Below, in pieces: positions 51,117 through 59,144 of a DNA stretch of 64,000 nt. How positions within the stretch are numbered: the stretch's first letter is position 1; each line of letters begins with the position of its first letter. This stretch comes from JALNZF01 sp964447405 (GTDB taxonomy: Bacteria; Nitrospirota; UBA9217), in assembly GCA_964447405.1 (NCBI GenBank), contig CAYUSP010000001.1:372001-436000 (forward strand), in the 5' to 3' direction. The notes beneath the pieces are model-generated. The model was not told the origin of the DNA. It worked only from the letters and a program-made list of their open reading frames with translations, and searched no databases. The position numbers and the translations under genes were made by a program.

Positions 51117-51782
51117 ATGAACATCCAGCTTGCAGCACAGATAAACAGCCTCCTGGCGGCACTGATTCTGCTCACGGCATTTGCTCTCGTGGTCCAGCGC
51201 CGCATGAACGCGCTCCTGCATCTGTTCGCCTGGCAGGGCCTCCTGCTCGCGGTGAGCACGGCCATTGTCGGCTATATGGGCGGGGCGCATGATCTGTATA
51301 TATCGTCCATCCTTACGCTTACGATCAAAGTAGTGCTCCTTCCGTACATCCTGCACAAACTGATCGTGAAACTGAAGATCCACAAGGAAGTGGAGACGGT
51401 CGTCAACATACCAACCACCATGCTGATGGGGATTATTCTCGTGATCTTTTCCTATCATCTAACCGCTCCCATCAGGGAGCTTTCAACGCTGGTGACCCGT
51501 TCCACGCTTGCCGTGGCGCTCGCCACGTTCATGCTCGGATTCCTGATGATGATTACGCGCAAACACGCCGTAACCCAGATTATCGGATTTCTTGCCATGG
51601 AGAACGGGCTTTTGTTCGCGGCTACCAGTGCGACGTACGGCATGCCGCTCGTGGTCGAATTAGGCGTTGCCCTGGACCTGCTGATCGCGGCCTTCATTTT
51701 CGGCATGTTCTTTTTTCATATCAGCACCACCTTTGACAGCCTCGATGTGGACCAGATGGCGAGGTTGAAGGAGGAGGATTGA
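51117..51782 (+). CDS. Ehr/Hyf complex subunit E
   Basis: 221 residues from the ATG at 51117 (TGAGG just upstream). About seven membrane helices. The first part resembles NuoK (LLAALILLTAFALVVQRRM, ... HKLIVKLKIHKEV), and the second part has QIIGFLAMENGLLFAATSATYGMP, typical of HyfE. It belongs to the membrane arm of the complex. Its operon partner, subunit F, is now 3.4 kb away because of an inserted accessory block. Confidence 0.9.
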   Translation: MNIQLAAQINSLLAALILLTAFALVVQRRMNALLHLFAWQGLLLAVSTAIVGYMGGAHDLYISSILTLTIKVVLLPYILHKLIVKLKIHKEVETVVNIPTTMLMGIILVIFSYHLTAPIRELSTLVTRSTLAVALATFMLGFLMMITRKHAVTQIIGFLAMENGLLFAATSATYGMPLVVELGVALDLLIAAFIFGMFFFHISTTFDSLDVDQMARLKEED

Positions 51783-51889
51783 AGAAGGAGTACCCTCGTA
51801 GAGCATTTGTGTCGTACGCATGAATCTGTTATAGTGGGTGTAGCATATCAGGAAGGATTGTTGACAATAAATGACAAGAGGGCAAAAAC

Positions 51890-52171
51890 ATGAAAGTCAT
51901 AAAAGTAGAGAGCGACATATATAAAAAAGCCGAAAAGGCCTCTAAAGCGCAGGGTATGAAAACGAATGTATTTATAGCGCAAGCGCTGAAGCAGGGTCTT
52001 GACGTCATGACCGAAAAAAGCGTTCTTGATCTTTATCGAGCTCGAAAAATAACCCTTCAGCGGGCAGCGGAAATGCTTGCCGTGGATATATGGGAAATGA
52101 TAGAAAAGGTAAAGAAAGCCGAGATACACCTGGATTACAGCATGGAGGAATTGGCCGAGGATTTGCGATAA
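51890..52171 (+). CDS. UPF0175-like antitoxin
   Basis: 93 residues. The C-terminal part ARKITLQRAAEMLAVDIWEMIEKVKK is the UPF0175 helix-turn-helix that binds DNA; the N-terminus is a ribbon-helix-helix-like KVIKVESDIYKKAEKASK. It pairs with the DUF3368 gene that starts immediately after its stop. It probably represses its own transcription and neutralises the toxin. Confidence 0.8.
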   Translation: MKVIKVESDIYKKAEKASKAQGMKTNVFIAQALKQGLDVMTEKSVLDLYRARKITLQRAAEMLAVDIWEMIEKVKKAEIHLDYSMEELAEDLR

Positions 52172-52672
52172 ATGGCGGAGCGAATCGTCTGCAATGCTTC
52201 ACCGCTGATATTCCTCGCTAAGATAGACAAACTGTCCCTCCTCGATACCTATGAACTGCATATTCCTTCGCAGGTAGAAGCCGAAATCCTAAAAGGCGCT
52301 AAAAGAAAAAAACAAGACGCGGCAAAGATCGAAGATTACCTTCATGCCGGGAACATCATGCCGGATAAGGTTTCTCTGATGAGAGACCTGCCCCATTCTC
52401 TCGGGTCTGGAGAACGGGCAGTTATCAGTCTCGCGGTTAAGGAAAAGATCAATAGGGTCCTGATCGATGAGGTGAAGGCCAGAACAGTCGCTCGTTTTCA
52501 TGGACTCGCGCCGAAAGGCACCCTCGGAGTACTGTGGGAGGCTTATAAAGCTGGGTTGATAGGCAGAGACGCTCTTGAATTATTGATGTTTGATCTTATT
52601 CAGAACGGCTATCGTATCAAAGAAGATATAATTATCGAATTCCTCAAAAAACTGAGGGCGGAGCAGAAGTAG
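52172..52672 (+). CDS. DUF3368 PIN-like toxin
   Basis: 166 residues; starts the base after the antitoxin stop. ERIVCNASPLIFLAKIDKLSLL has the N/D-ASPLI motif of DUF3368 (usually D; here Asn, a common family form). LGSGERAVISLAVKE and NRVLIDEVKARTVA give the other acidic positions. Predicted PIN-fold ribonuclease. Together with UPF0175 it can keep the inserted block in the population. Confidence 0.83.
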   Translation: MAERIVCNASPLIFLAKIDKLSLLDTYELHIPSQVEAEILKGAKRKKQDAAKIEDYLHAGNIMPDKVSLMRDLPHSLGSGERAVISLAVKEKINRVLIDEVKARTVARFHGLAPKGTLGVLWEAYKAGLIGRDALELLMFDLIQNGYRIKEDIIIEFLKKLRAEQK

Positions 52673-52673
52673 G

Positions 52674-52856
52674 GTAACGCCAAGAACGAAGGGCAACGTT
52701 TACAAGGATAAGAAGTCCAAGGGTTGCGCGCTCTGCAAACCGAACAAGCATGGTTGGGCGCCGAAGAAGAAGGTGAAGGAGAGAGCCGTTGAAATGGATG
52801 CGGCGCTGGTGATTGTCGCATTTATGCGCGATGGAGAAGAAAAGAGATCTGAATAA
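52674..52856 (+). pseudogene. Start-less small CxxC protein gene
   Basis: A frame of about 60 codons reads TPRTKGNVYKDKKSKGCALC KPNKHGWAPKKKV... and ends at the TAA at 52856. The CALCKPNKHG motif is known from small conserved proteins that usually start with Met right before this segment; here that codon is GTA, and no ATG, GTG or TTG is in frame upstream before a TGA. It is probably a gene that lost its start codon, or one using an atypical start. Confidence 0.5.
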
Positions 52857-52857
52857 T

Positions 52858-52884
52858 GTCGGGTTTCGCTGCGCCCTACCCGAC
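52858..52884. repeat. 27-bp GTCGGGT hairpin repeat, copy 1
   Basis: GTCGGGTTTCGC...CTACCCGAC folds into a hairpin (GTCGGGT/ACCCGAC). Copies at 54198-54224 (inverted) and 54270-54296 (direct) have the same length. REP-like elements of this kind are dispersed in many bacteria. Confidence 0.75.
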
Positions 52885-52964
52885 CTGCCAGCTTCTTTGT
52901 CTCGTCTTATAATTGAGATGACATGAAAGTAGACCAGGTACGAATGAGGATAACGAAAAGGCTG

Positions 52965-52989
52965 GACGAGAAACGTTTCGTTTCTCGTC
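52965..52989. repeat. Perfect 11-bp-stem hairpin
   Basis: GACGAGAAACG-TTT-CGTTTCTCGTC is a perfect inverted repeat with a 3-nt loop. It lies 87 bp before the SDH-protease gene. A T tract occurs only 20 bp later, so it may be a weak terminator or a regulatory hairpin. Confidence 0.7.
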
Positions 52990-53075
52990 ACAAGATAGCT
53001 TTTTTCGCTTGACGGTGCCCTTTATATGGGTGACCCTTATGGGTCGCTTGCTAGTCCCAAACAAAGGAGGTACAT

Positions 53076-54029
53076 ATGGCTGAAAATGAAACCGCACAAC
53101 CAGACACAAGTTCAAAAGACAAAACTGAAGAAAAAAAATCTTTTGACCTTGGAAAACTCATAGATGCAACGTTTACGTCTTTGCGCCCAGAACCACCAGC
53201 TGGTTCTGATAAAACGCGTGACGATTTAATCAAAGAATATTTGCGCGAACAATTGGAAAACCATCCAATCGCACAAATATATAATATCGTAATCCTGCAC
53301 GACGAAGGACGAATGGTTAAGAGTGATGCAGACAACATTTACTCTGCCGCAGTATCTTTTCCAGAAAAAAAGCCGCTCTTGCTCATGTTATATTCAACCG
53401 GAGGAATTATTGGGTCTGCCTATCTTATTGGAAAACTCTGCAGGCAGTATTCAAATAAAAAGTTTGTTGTAGTCGTTCCCAGGCAAGCCAAGTCAGCCGC
53501 TACGCTCATATGCTGTGCGGCGGATGAAATTCACATGGGTAGCCTCAGCGAACTTGGACCTATTGATCCTCAAATTGACAACCTTCCGGCGCTTGGCCTT
53601 AAAGCTTCTGTAGAACACATCGCCGATCTCGTCAAATCTTATCCGCATTCTGCTGACATGTTTGCAAAATATCTCAATATGTCTCTCAATCCTATACATC
53701 TTGGTTATTATGAACGTGTTGCAGAATCAGCCATGCAATATGCAGAGCGTTTACTAAAACTACATATAACAAATCAGAAAGCAAATAAGATTGCAAAGGA
53801 TTTAGTTTATTCATATAAAGATCATGGGTTTGTCATTGACAAATCAGATGCTACTGAAATATTCGGAGATAAAATACTTAAAACGGACACGGCTGAATAT
53901 CAACTCGGGAATAGTATTTATGGTGCTCTGATGTTTATATCTCGTCTTGCCGATTATATGGATCACAACTACTACTTGATTGGCTCTTGCGAATCTGCTG
54001 GCAATTTTACAAAAAGGTCTAAACAATAG
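53076..54029 (+). CDS. SDH-family Clp-fold serine protease-like protein
   Basis: 317 residues with an AAAGGAGG ribosome site. The Clp/crotonase fold is shown by LLLMLYSTGGIIGSAYLIGK (oxyanion GG), VVVVPRQAKSAATLICCAAD (Ser in KSAAT as nucleophile) and EIHMGSLSELGPIDPQI, a pattern of the SDH (serine dehydrogenase proteinase) and SppA-like group. The N-terminus is charged and lacks a signal. The base composition is more AT-rich than the neighbouring hyf genes, and hairpin repeats flank it, which suggests transfer. Relatives occur near mobile or defence genes; the substrate is unknown. Confidence 0.75.
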   Translation: MAENETAQPDTSSKDKTEEKKSFDLGKLIDATFTSLRPEPPAGSDKTRDDLIKEYLREQLENHPIAQIYNIVILHDEGRMVKSDADNIYSAAVSFPEKKPLLLMLYSTGGIIGSAYLIGKLCRQYSNKKFVVVVPRQAKSAATLICCAADEIHMGSLSELGPIDPQIDNLPALGLKASVEHIADLVKSYPHSADMFAKYLNMSLNPIHLGYYERVAESAMQYAERLLKLHITNQKANKIAKDLVYSYKDHGFVIDKSDATEIFGDKILKTDTAEYQLGNSIYGALMFISRLADYMDHNYYLIGSCESAGNFTKRSKQ

Positions 54030-54197
54030 TACCACTAGTAATCAATGATTATTAAACTAATATCTATAGGTTCCATTTCATCCAAAAAATGTCTACGCAG
54101 ATCTACGGAATCACCTGCTTTTAAAGTGTGGTTTGCTTCATAACTAATGCCAGCAATTATTACCGTATATTTGATTTCAAACTCGTACAGCCTGTAT

Positions 54198-54224
54198 GTC
54201 GGGTAGAGCCGTGCGAAACCCGAC
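54198..54224. repeat. 27-bp GTCGGGT hairpin repeat, copy 2 (inverted)
   Basis: GTCGGGTAGAGC...GAAACCCGAC is close to the reverse complement of the copy at 52858. With that copy it brackets the SDH-protease gene in inverted orientation. Confidence 0.7.
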
Positions 54225-54269
54225 GCTATTTGTATTGCTCGTATAAATTAGGGACCGGGCTGGAAAAAT

Positions 54270-54296
54270 GTTGGGTTTCACTTCGTTCTACCCAAC
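54270..54296. repeat. 27-bp GTTGGGT hairpin repeat, copy 3
   Basis: GTTGGGTTTCAC...CTACCCAAC has the orientation of copy 1, with compensating changes (GTTGGGT/ACCCAAC) that keep the hairpin. It ends 10 bp before the GIY-YIG gene start. Confidence 0.7.
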
Positions 54297-54305
54297 CTAC
54301 AGACT

Positions 54306-55037
54306 ATGGATAAAGAACACATCATTCGTGAAATCCAGCGCACTTCAAAGGCAAACGGAGGAGTGGCTCTCGGCTGGCGGCGCTTCGAGGAGGAGACCGG
54401 CATCAGATACTATGACTGGTATGGCCAGTTCTGGACCCGTTGGGGCGATGCCGTTAGAGAAGCAGGATGCAAGCCGAATCGTATGAGCATTGCCTATGAT
54501 GAATCATTTCTTCTTGAAAGGCTTGTTCTTCTCACTCGCAGTCTAGGCTGCGTGCCGACTCAAGGCGATCTGTTACTTGCGACAAAGAGTGATTCCACGT
54601 TTCCGTCCGAGAAAGCCTTCCGACGCCTTGGCTCAAAGCCCCAACGCGCGACGCGTGTTATCGCTTTTTGTGAAGCAAATCCGGGATACGATGACGCTGC
54701 CAGTCTTTGGCGGCAACTCACATTCCCTCAAACACCACAAGATGAGGAAATAGCCGGACCAACTCTTTCGCCCATCGGGTATGTATACCTCCTGAAACAC
54801 GGTTCCCGGCGAGAGTACAAAATAGGTCGTACTAACAACTTGCTGAGGCGAGAAGGCGAGATTAGGGTTCAGCTTCCTGAAAAGCTTGAACCAATCCATT
54901 ATATAAAAACTGATGATCCGGCAGGAATCGAGAGCTATTGGCATGCCCGATTCGCCAGCAAACGCAAAGAAGGCGAATGGTTCGCGCTGACGACGCAAGA
55001 CATCGCAGCATTCAAGAGATGGAAACGAATCTTTTGA
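54306..55037 (+). CDS. GIY-YIG nuclease with HNH-associated repeat domain
   Basis: 243 residues. The N-terminal half has two copies of the homing-endonuclease-associated repeat (GGVALGWRRFEEETGIRYYD WYGQFWTRWGDAVREAG, and a weaker one with LGCVPTQGDLLL), likely DNA-binding. The C-terminal half is a GIY-YIG domain of the MUG113/T5orf172 type: IGYVYLLKHGSRREYKIGRT, RREGEIRVQ and AGIESYWHARFASKRKEGEWF with the catalytic Glu. Probably a DNA endonuclease carried by the inserted block. No Shine-Dalgarno sequence is obvious. Confidence 0.8.
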   Translation: MDKEHIIREIQRTSKANGGVALGWRRFEEETGIRYYDWYGQFWTRWGDAVREAGCKPNRMSIAYDESFLLERLVLLTRSLGCVPTQGDLLLATKSDSTFPSEKAFRRLGSKPQRATRVIAFCEANPGYDDAASLWRQLTFPQTPQDEEIAGPTLSPIGYVYLLKHGSRREYKIGRTNNLLRREGEIRVQLPEKLEPIHYIKTDDPAGIESYWHARFASKRKEGEWFALTTQDIAAFKRWKRIF

Positions 55038-55162
55038 AGGATAGTGATCCCAACCTGCGCCTAGACTGCGACGCGCCTTGCGGTGCGTCAGCGCCTCGTT
55101 CTATAGGCCGGTAATGCAGTCTCGAAATCGCCTTTATCTGTTTTTGAAGCATTGAGGTTCTC

Positions 55163-56611
55163 GTGTCGCTTCTCATTCTCTTAGGCGTCCCCCTTGCCGC
55201 ATCCCTTGCGCTGGTGTTCATCGGCGATAGAAAGTTTGCGCCCGAGGTGAACATCCTGGGATCATGTGCCACGTTCCTTGCGGGGGTCCAACTTGCGATC
55301 CAGGTGTACGAGCAGGGGCCGCTCCTGGCATGGAACAATTTCTTCTTCGTTGACGCGTTCAGTGTCTATCTGACGGTGCTCACCTCTTTCGTTTCCATGA
55401 CCACGGCGATCTTCAGCCGGCGTTACATGCGCCGCGAACGCGAACACGGCACCATCGGCTCCCGCAGGATGCGCTTCTATCATGCCATGTTCCAGCTCTT
55501 TATCTTTGCCATGCTGCTGTGCCTTCTGACAAACAACGTCGGCATTCTCTGGATCGCCATGGAGCTGGCGACCTTGTCCACGGTCCTTTTGGTTTCCCTG
55601 TATCGAACACCGGCCGCGATAGAAGCAGCATGGAAGTATTTTATCCTGTGTGGTGTGGGAATCGCCCTCGCGCTATTCGGCACGGTGCTGCTCTATTTCG
55701 CCGCGGAAAAGGTGCTCGGCGCGGGTGGGGCGGCGCTCCACTGGACTAATCTCGCTGCGAAGAGTAATCAGCTTGAGCCAACGATCCTGTCTCTTGCCTT
55801 TGTTTTTCTCATGGTCGGGTACGGGACCAAGGTCGGACTTGTTCCGATTCATAACTGGCTGCCTGATGCGCACAGCGAAGGACCCACACCGATCTCAGCA
55901 GTGTTGTCGGGGCTTCTGCTCAATATCGCTCTCTATGCCCTGGTCAGGTGCAAGGTCCTGGTGGACGGGTCCACAGGAACGCACCATTCCGGGGACATCA
56001 TGATGGGTTTTGGCATCATCTCCATCCTCGTAGCATCATTCTCGCTCCTGCGCCAGAAGGATATCAAGAGGCTCTTCGCGTATTCGTCCATAGAGCATAT
56101 GGGCATTGCCACTTTTGCGTTCGGCCTGGGCGGCCCGGTCGCAACCTTTGGAGCACTTCTGCATATGCTGGTGCATAGCCTCACTAAATCGTCGATCTTC
56201 TTCACTGTAGGACACGCGTCGCAGATGCACAGGACGCAGGAAATGGACAAGATCAAAGGTCTGATACGCGGTAATCCGCTTGTGGGGTGGGGATTAGCGC
56301 TCGGGGTTATGGCCATCGCCGGAATGCCTCCCTTCGGCGTATTCACAAGTGAGTTTCTAATTCTCACAGCGACCATTAAGGATGCTCCACTTCTGGCGCC
56401 TTTTCTCCTGTTGGGCCTTGGCGTGTCTTTTGCGGCCCTTTTCAGAAGGGTGCAGCCCATGGTCGGAGGCGAGGTTCCAGCACACCAGAAAAGATTAAAA
56501 GCAGCTCATGTCCCGGTCATTCTGCACATGCTGGCAGTCCTCGTCCTTGGACTGTATATGCCTGCGTTCCTTGCCGAATGGTTTCAGACAGCCGTGGGGC
56601 TGCTAAAGTAG
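55163..56611 (+). CDS. Ehr/Hyf complex subunit F (ND5/ND4-like)
   Basis: 482 residues starting with GTG. About fourteen membrane helices of the antiporter family; KVGLVPIHNWLPDAHSEGPTPIS and the Lys/Glu positions for proton movement are kept, and HMLVHSLTKSSIFFTVGHA is typical of HyfF. It forms the distal membrane arm with subunits B and E. The upstream 125 bp carry no promoter I can identify, so expression may depend on read-through across the inserted block. Confidence 0.9.
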   Translation: MSLLILLGVPLAASLALVFIGDRKFAPEVNILGSCATFLAGVQLAIQVYEQGPLLAWNNFFFVDAFSVYLTVLTSFVSMTTAIFSRRYMRREREHGTIGSRRMRFYHAMFQLFIFAMLLCLLTNNVGILWIAMELATLSTVLLVSLYRTPAAIEAAWKYFILCGVGIALALFGTVLLYFAAEKVLGAGGAALHWTNLAAKSNQLEPTILSLAFVFLMVGYGTKVGLVPIHNWLPDAHSEGPTPISAVLSGLLLNIALYALVRCKVLVDGSTGTHHSGDIMMGFGIISILVASFSLLRQKDIKRLFAYSSIEHMGIATFAFGLGGPVATFGALLHMLVHSLTKSSIFFTVGHASQMHRTQEMDKIKGLIRGNPLVGWGLALGVMAIAGMPPFGVFTSEFLILTATIKDAPLLAPFLLLGLGVSFAALFRRVQPMVGGEVPAHQKRLKAAHVPVILHMLAVLVLGLYMPAFLAEWFQTAVGLLK

Positions 56612-56675
56612 ATTCGGATTGCTGAATAGGGAATAACGGAAGGTCATATAATTGTGAACCCGTGAAACTTATATT

Positions 56676-56758
56676 CTCACACGAAGACACGAAGGCACGA
56701 AGTAAGTCGCAGTGAAAATTAAGGGTATTTCTTCGTGTTCTTCGTGGCTCTGTGTGAG
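56676..56758. repeat. Inverted repeat of ACGAAGACACGAAG units
   Basis: CTCACACGAAGACACGAAGG... (56676-56702) is answered by ...TTCTTCGTGGCTCTGTGTGAG (56731-56758) in inverted orientation. A long hairpin can form between subunit F and G genes. It belongs to a common class of dispersed intergenic elements. Confidence 0.75.
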
Positions 56759-56803
56759 ACAATACGTAGTAGATTTCATAAGTGATGTCTTATGTGAAAA
56801 TTA

Positions 56804-58375
56804 ATGGCAAAACTGAAAGACACCATAATATCGCTTTTCGGCGCGGATGCAACAGAGGATAGCAACCTATCACCCTCCGCTGTTTCGTCGTTTGTCGTGC
56901 CGCGTCAGCGATTTGCCGACGCAGCAAAGGTGCTTAAAAAAGAGTATGCGCTGCTGGCGGCAGAGTGGGCTACTGATGAAACATTGTTCAACAGGGGATT
57001 CGGGATCTACGCATGCTACCGGCGTGAACAGGAGTATCTTATCATCAGGTCGGAACTACCGGAACATGATCCTTCATTCCCGAGCCTAACAAAAAAATAT
57101 GTACCTGCCTATCGCTTCGAACGCCAGATCCAGAGCCTCATGGGCGTGACAGCAACGGGACATCCGGATTCACGTCCCTGGATCAAGCACGAGGACTGGC
57201 CGACTGATGCATGGCCTCTTAGAAAGTCCTTTGATGCATCACAGAAATTGCCAAGAGTCAGCGGTGACTACCGTTGGATACGCGCCGAAGGCGAGGGTGT
57301 CTATGAGATACCGGTTGGTCCGGTCCATGCAGGTATCATCGAGCCAGGCCATTTCCGGTTCCAGGCCATGGGAGAGGATGTCCTTAATCTTGAAGAGAAA
57401 CTGGGTTACGTGCATAAGGGAATCGAAAAGCGATTTGAATCACTATCCTGGGTGGATGGTGCGCGGCTTGCAGCAAGAGTCTCTGGGGACTCAACCGTAG
57501 CGCACAGCCTCGCCTATTGCAGGGCAGTTGAAGCCATGACTGGATGCGTGGTTTCAGAGCGAGCCCACTGGCTTCGAGCGCTCTTTATCGAGCGAGAGCG
57601 CATTGCCAATCATTTAGGCGACCTTGGCGCCATTTGCAATGATATCTCTTTTGTCATCCTTCTCTATCAATTCCACCGCTTGAAGGAAGCGGTTGTTCGT
57701 ACGAACATGAAACTCTTTGGGCATAGGTTTATTATGGACAAGGTGGTTCCCGGAGGAACTGCCGTTGATATTGATGCTGACGGGATGAAAACCATCATCG
57801 CGGAACTTGACTGGCTGTCAAAAGAGTTTGAACGCCTTGTCGTGATTTATGACGAGAACTCCTCTGTGGAAGATCGGGTGCGCGACACGGGGATACTGTC
57901 CACTGAGAAGGCGAGAGATCTTGGTGTGGTGGGATTCGTCGCACGTGCGAGCGGGATGCACCTTGACTGCCGTATTCACCACCCATTCCCTCCATATGAT
58001 CAGATTATCCCGAGCGTCCCAATTCTGGTATCAGGAGACGTTCACGCCCGTGCCTGGATCAGAGTGGAAGAGATCAGGGATTCGATCAGAATAGTCCGGG
58101 AGATTGTGAATTCGATTCCACCCGGTCCTGTTGCCGTCCCGTTCATTCAGCCGGCTCCGAACCAATGCGGATTTTCCTCTGTTGAAGGATGGCGAGGAGA
58201 GCTCCTCTATTGGGTGCAGTCGGGGCCAACAGGGGAAATAAATCGTTGCATGGTTCGCGACCCATCGAGCGTTAACTGGCTGGGGCTTGAACAGTGCATT
58301 CCCGGTAATATCGTACCTGACTTTCCTTTGTGCAACAAAAGCTTCAATCAATCGTACTCGGGGAATGATTTGTAA
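56804..58375 (+). CDS. Ehr catalytic-like large subunit lacking Ni ligands (HyfG/NuoCD-like)
   Basis: 523 residues: NuoC-like N-terminal part (about 30-140) fused to a NuoD/HycE-like part (about 165-523). In true group 4 NiFe hydrogenases the metal is held by RxCGxC and DPCxxC. Here the first site reads ARVSGDSTVAHS (Cys to Ser, Ser; about residue 223) and the last reads SFNQSYSGNDL (Cys to Ser, Gly; about residue 515). All four Ni ligands are gone, as in the energy-converting hydrogenase-related (Ehr) complexes. It therefore cannot make or oxidise H2; a quinone- or other redox-driven ion pump is more likely. Confidence 0.88.
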   Translation: MAKLKDTIISLFGADATEDSNLSPSAVSSFVVPRQRFADAAKVLKKEYALLAAEWATDETLFNRGFGIYACYRREQEYLIIRSELPEHDPSFPSLTKKYVPAYRFERQIQSLMGVTATGHPDSRPWIKHEDWPTDAWPLRKSFDASQKLPRVSGDYRWIRAEGEGVYEIPVGPVHAGIIEPGHFRFQAMGEDVLNLEEKLGYVHKGIEKRFESLSWVDGARLAARVSGDSTVAHSLAYCRAVEAMTGCVVSERAHWLRALFIERERIANHLGDLGAICNDISFVILLYQFHRLKEAVVRTNMKLFGHRFIMDKVVPGGTAVDIDADGMKTIIAELDWLSKEFERLVVIYDENSSVEDRVRDTGILSTEKARDLGVVGFVARASGMHLDCRIHHPFPPYDQIIPSVPILVSGDVHARAWIRVEEIRDSIRIVREIVNSIPPGPVAVPFIQPAPNQCGFSSVEGWRGELLYWVQSGPTGEINRCMVRDPSSVNWLGLEQCIPGNIVPDFPLCNKSFNQSYSGNDL

Positions 58376-58384
58376 CTGCATGGT

Positions 58385-58468
58385 AACCACGGGCGCTTCG
58401 CGCACATGGATATGCACCGCAGCTCAAATTAAGGTTTAAACCGTGTCTATCCGTGTTCATCCGTGGTT
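58385..58468. repeat. Dispersed AACCACGG / CCGTGGTT repeat
   Basis: AACCACGG (58385-58392) pairs with CCGTGGTT (58461-58468); in between are GCGCTTCGCGC and CCGTGTCTATCCGTGTTCAT. The element resembles the one at 49905-49947. It lies between the large- and small-subunit genes. Confidence 0.6.
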
Positions 58469-58492
58469 GCCGACGTTGTAGTCTGGAGCCTT

Positions 58493-59002
58493 ATGATCCG
58501 CATCCTCAAACAAATATTCCACACTGGCATTGTTACCGAGCCGCTTCCTCCCATCACGGACCCCGAGATCGAGAAGATCGGTCTCCGGCTTGAAGCATCA
58601 ATCAGGGTTCGATTTCAGCGGAGCCTGACCATCCGCCAGGTGGACGCCGGATCCTGCAATGGCTGTGAATTGGAGATACACGCGATAAACAATCCCATCT
58701 ACAACTGCGAACGGTTCGGCATCCATTTCACGGCATCACCGCGGTTTGCTGATCTGCTGCTGGTCACAGGGCCGGTCGCGCACAATATGGAGATTGCTCT
58801 GCGTCGCACGTTTGACGCAACACCGGCACCTAAGATTGTTGTTGCTGTCGGCGACTGCGGATGCACCGGCGGAATATTCGGCCGAAGCTATGCATCCCTG
58901 GGCGGGATCGACCAGGTCATACCGGTAAATGTGCGGATTCCCGGATGCCCTCCAACGCCTGTCGCTCTGCTACAGGGATTACTGAAAGCGGTGGAGGATT
59001 AG
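58493..59002 (+). CDS. Ehr/Hyf complex subunit I (NuoB-like Fe-S small subunit)
   Basis: 169 residues from the ATG at 58493; the frame opens 30 bp earlier, but GGAG stands right before this ATG. The four ligands of the proximal 4Fe-4S cluster are visible: GSCNGCELE (two Cys), VGDCGCTGG and IPGCPPTP. The cluster site is therefore intact although the partner large subunit has no Ni site. Electrons must enter or leave through another protein, since no HyfA/HyfH-like ferredoxin is present nearby. Confidence 0.92.
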   Translation: MIRILKQIFHTGIVTEPLPPITDPEIEKIGLRLEASIRVRFQRSLTIRQVDAGSCNGCELEIHAINNPIYNCERFGIHFTASPRFADLLLVTGPVAHNMEIALRRTFDATPAPKIVVAVGDCGCTGGIFGRSYASLGGIDQVIPVNVRIPGCPPTPVALLQGLLKAVED

Positions 59003-59064
59003 AAGAGGGCGGATGTCGCTGCAGTTGCCAAAGGTTGAAACCCTCTAGACTCGATAAATACAGG

Positions 59065-59094
59065 ATGACAGTAACCAATGGTTTTTGCTATAAT
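59065..59094 (+). promoter_or_regulatory. Sigma-70-like extended -10 promoter of the cytochrome gene
   Basis: ATGACA (59065-59070), 18 bp, TATAAT (59089-59094), with TGC just before the -10 (extended -10). The predicted start near 59101 gives a 44-nt leader that contains an AAGGGGA ribosome site. Confidence 0.6.
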
Positions 59095-59144
59095 GCACCG
59101 TCTTACATCAGTTCAATCCATTTTCAAGGGAAGGGGAAAGAACC

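Noticed and set aside
47855..59002. H2-evolving hydrogenase-4 (Hyf) locus
   Set aside because: The large subunit lacks every Ni-binding cysteine and no hydrogenase maturation genes or ferredoxin-type subunits are present, so a hydrogenase name would mislead.
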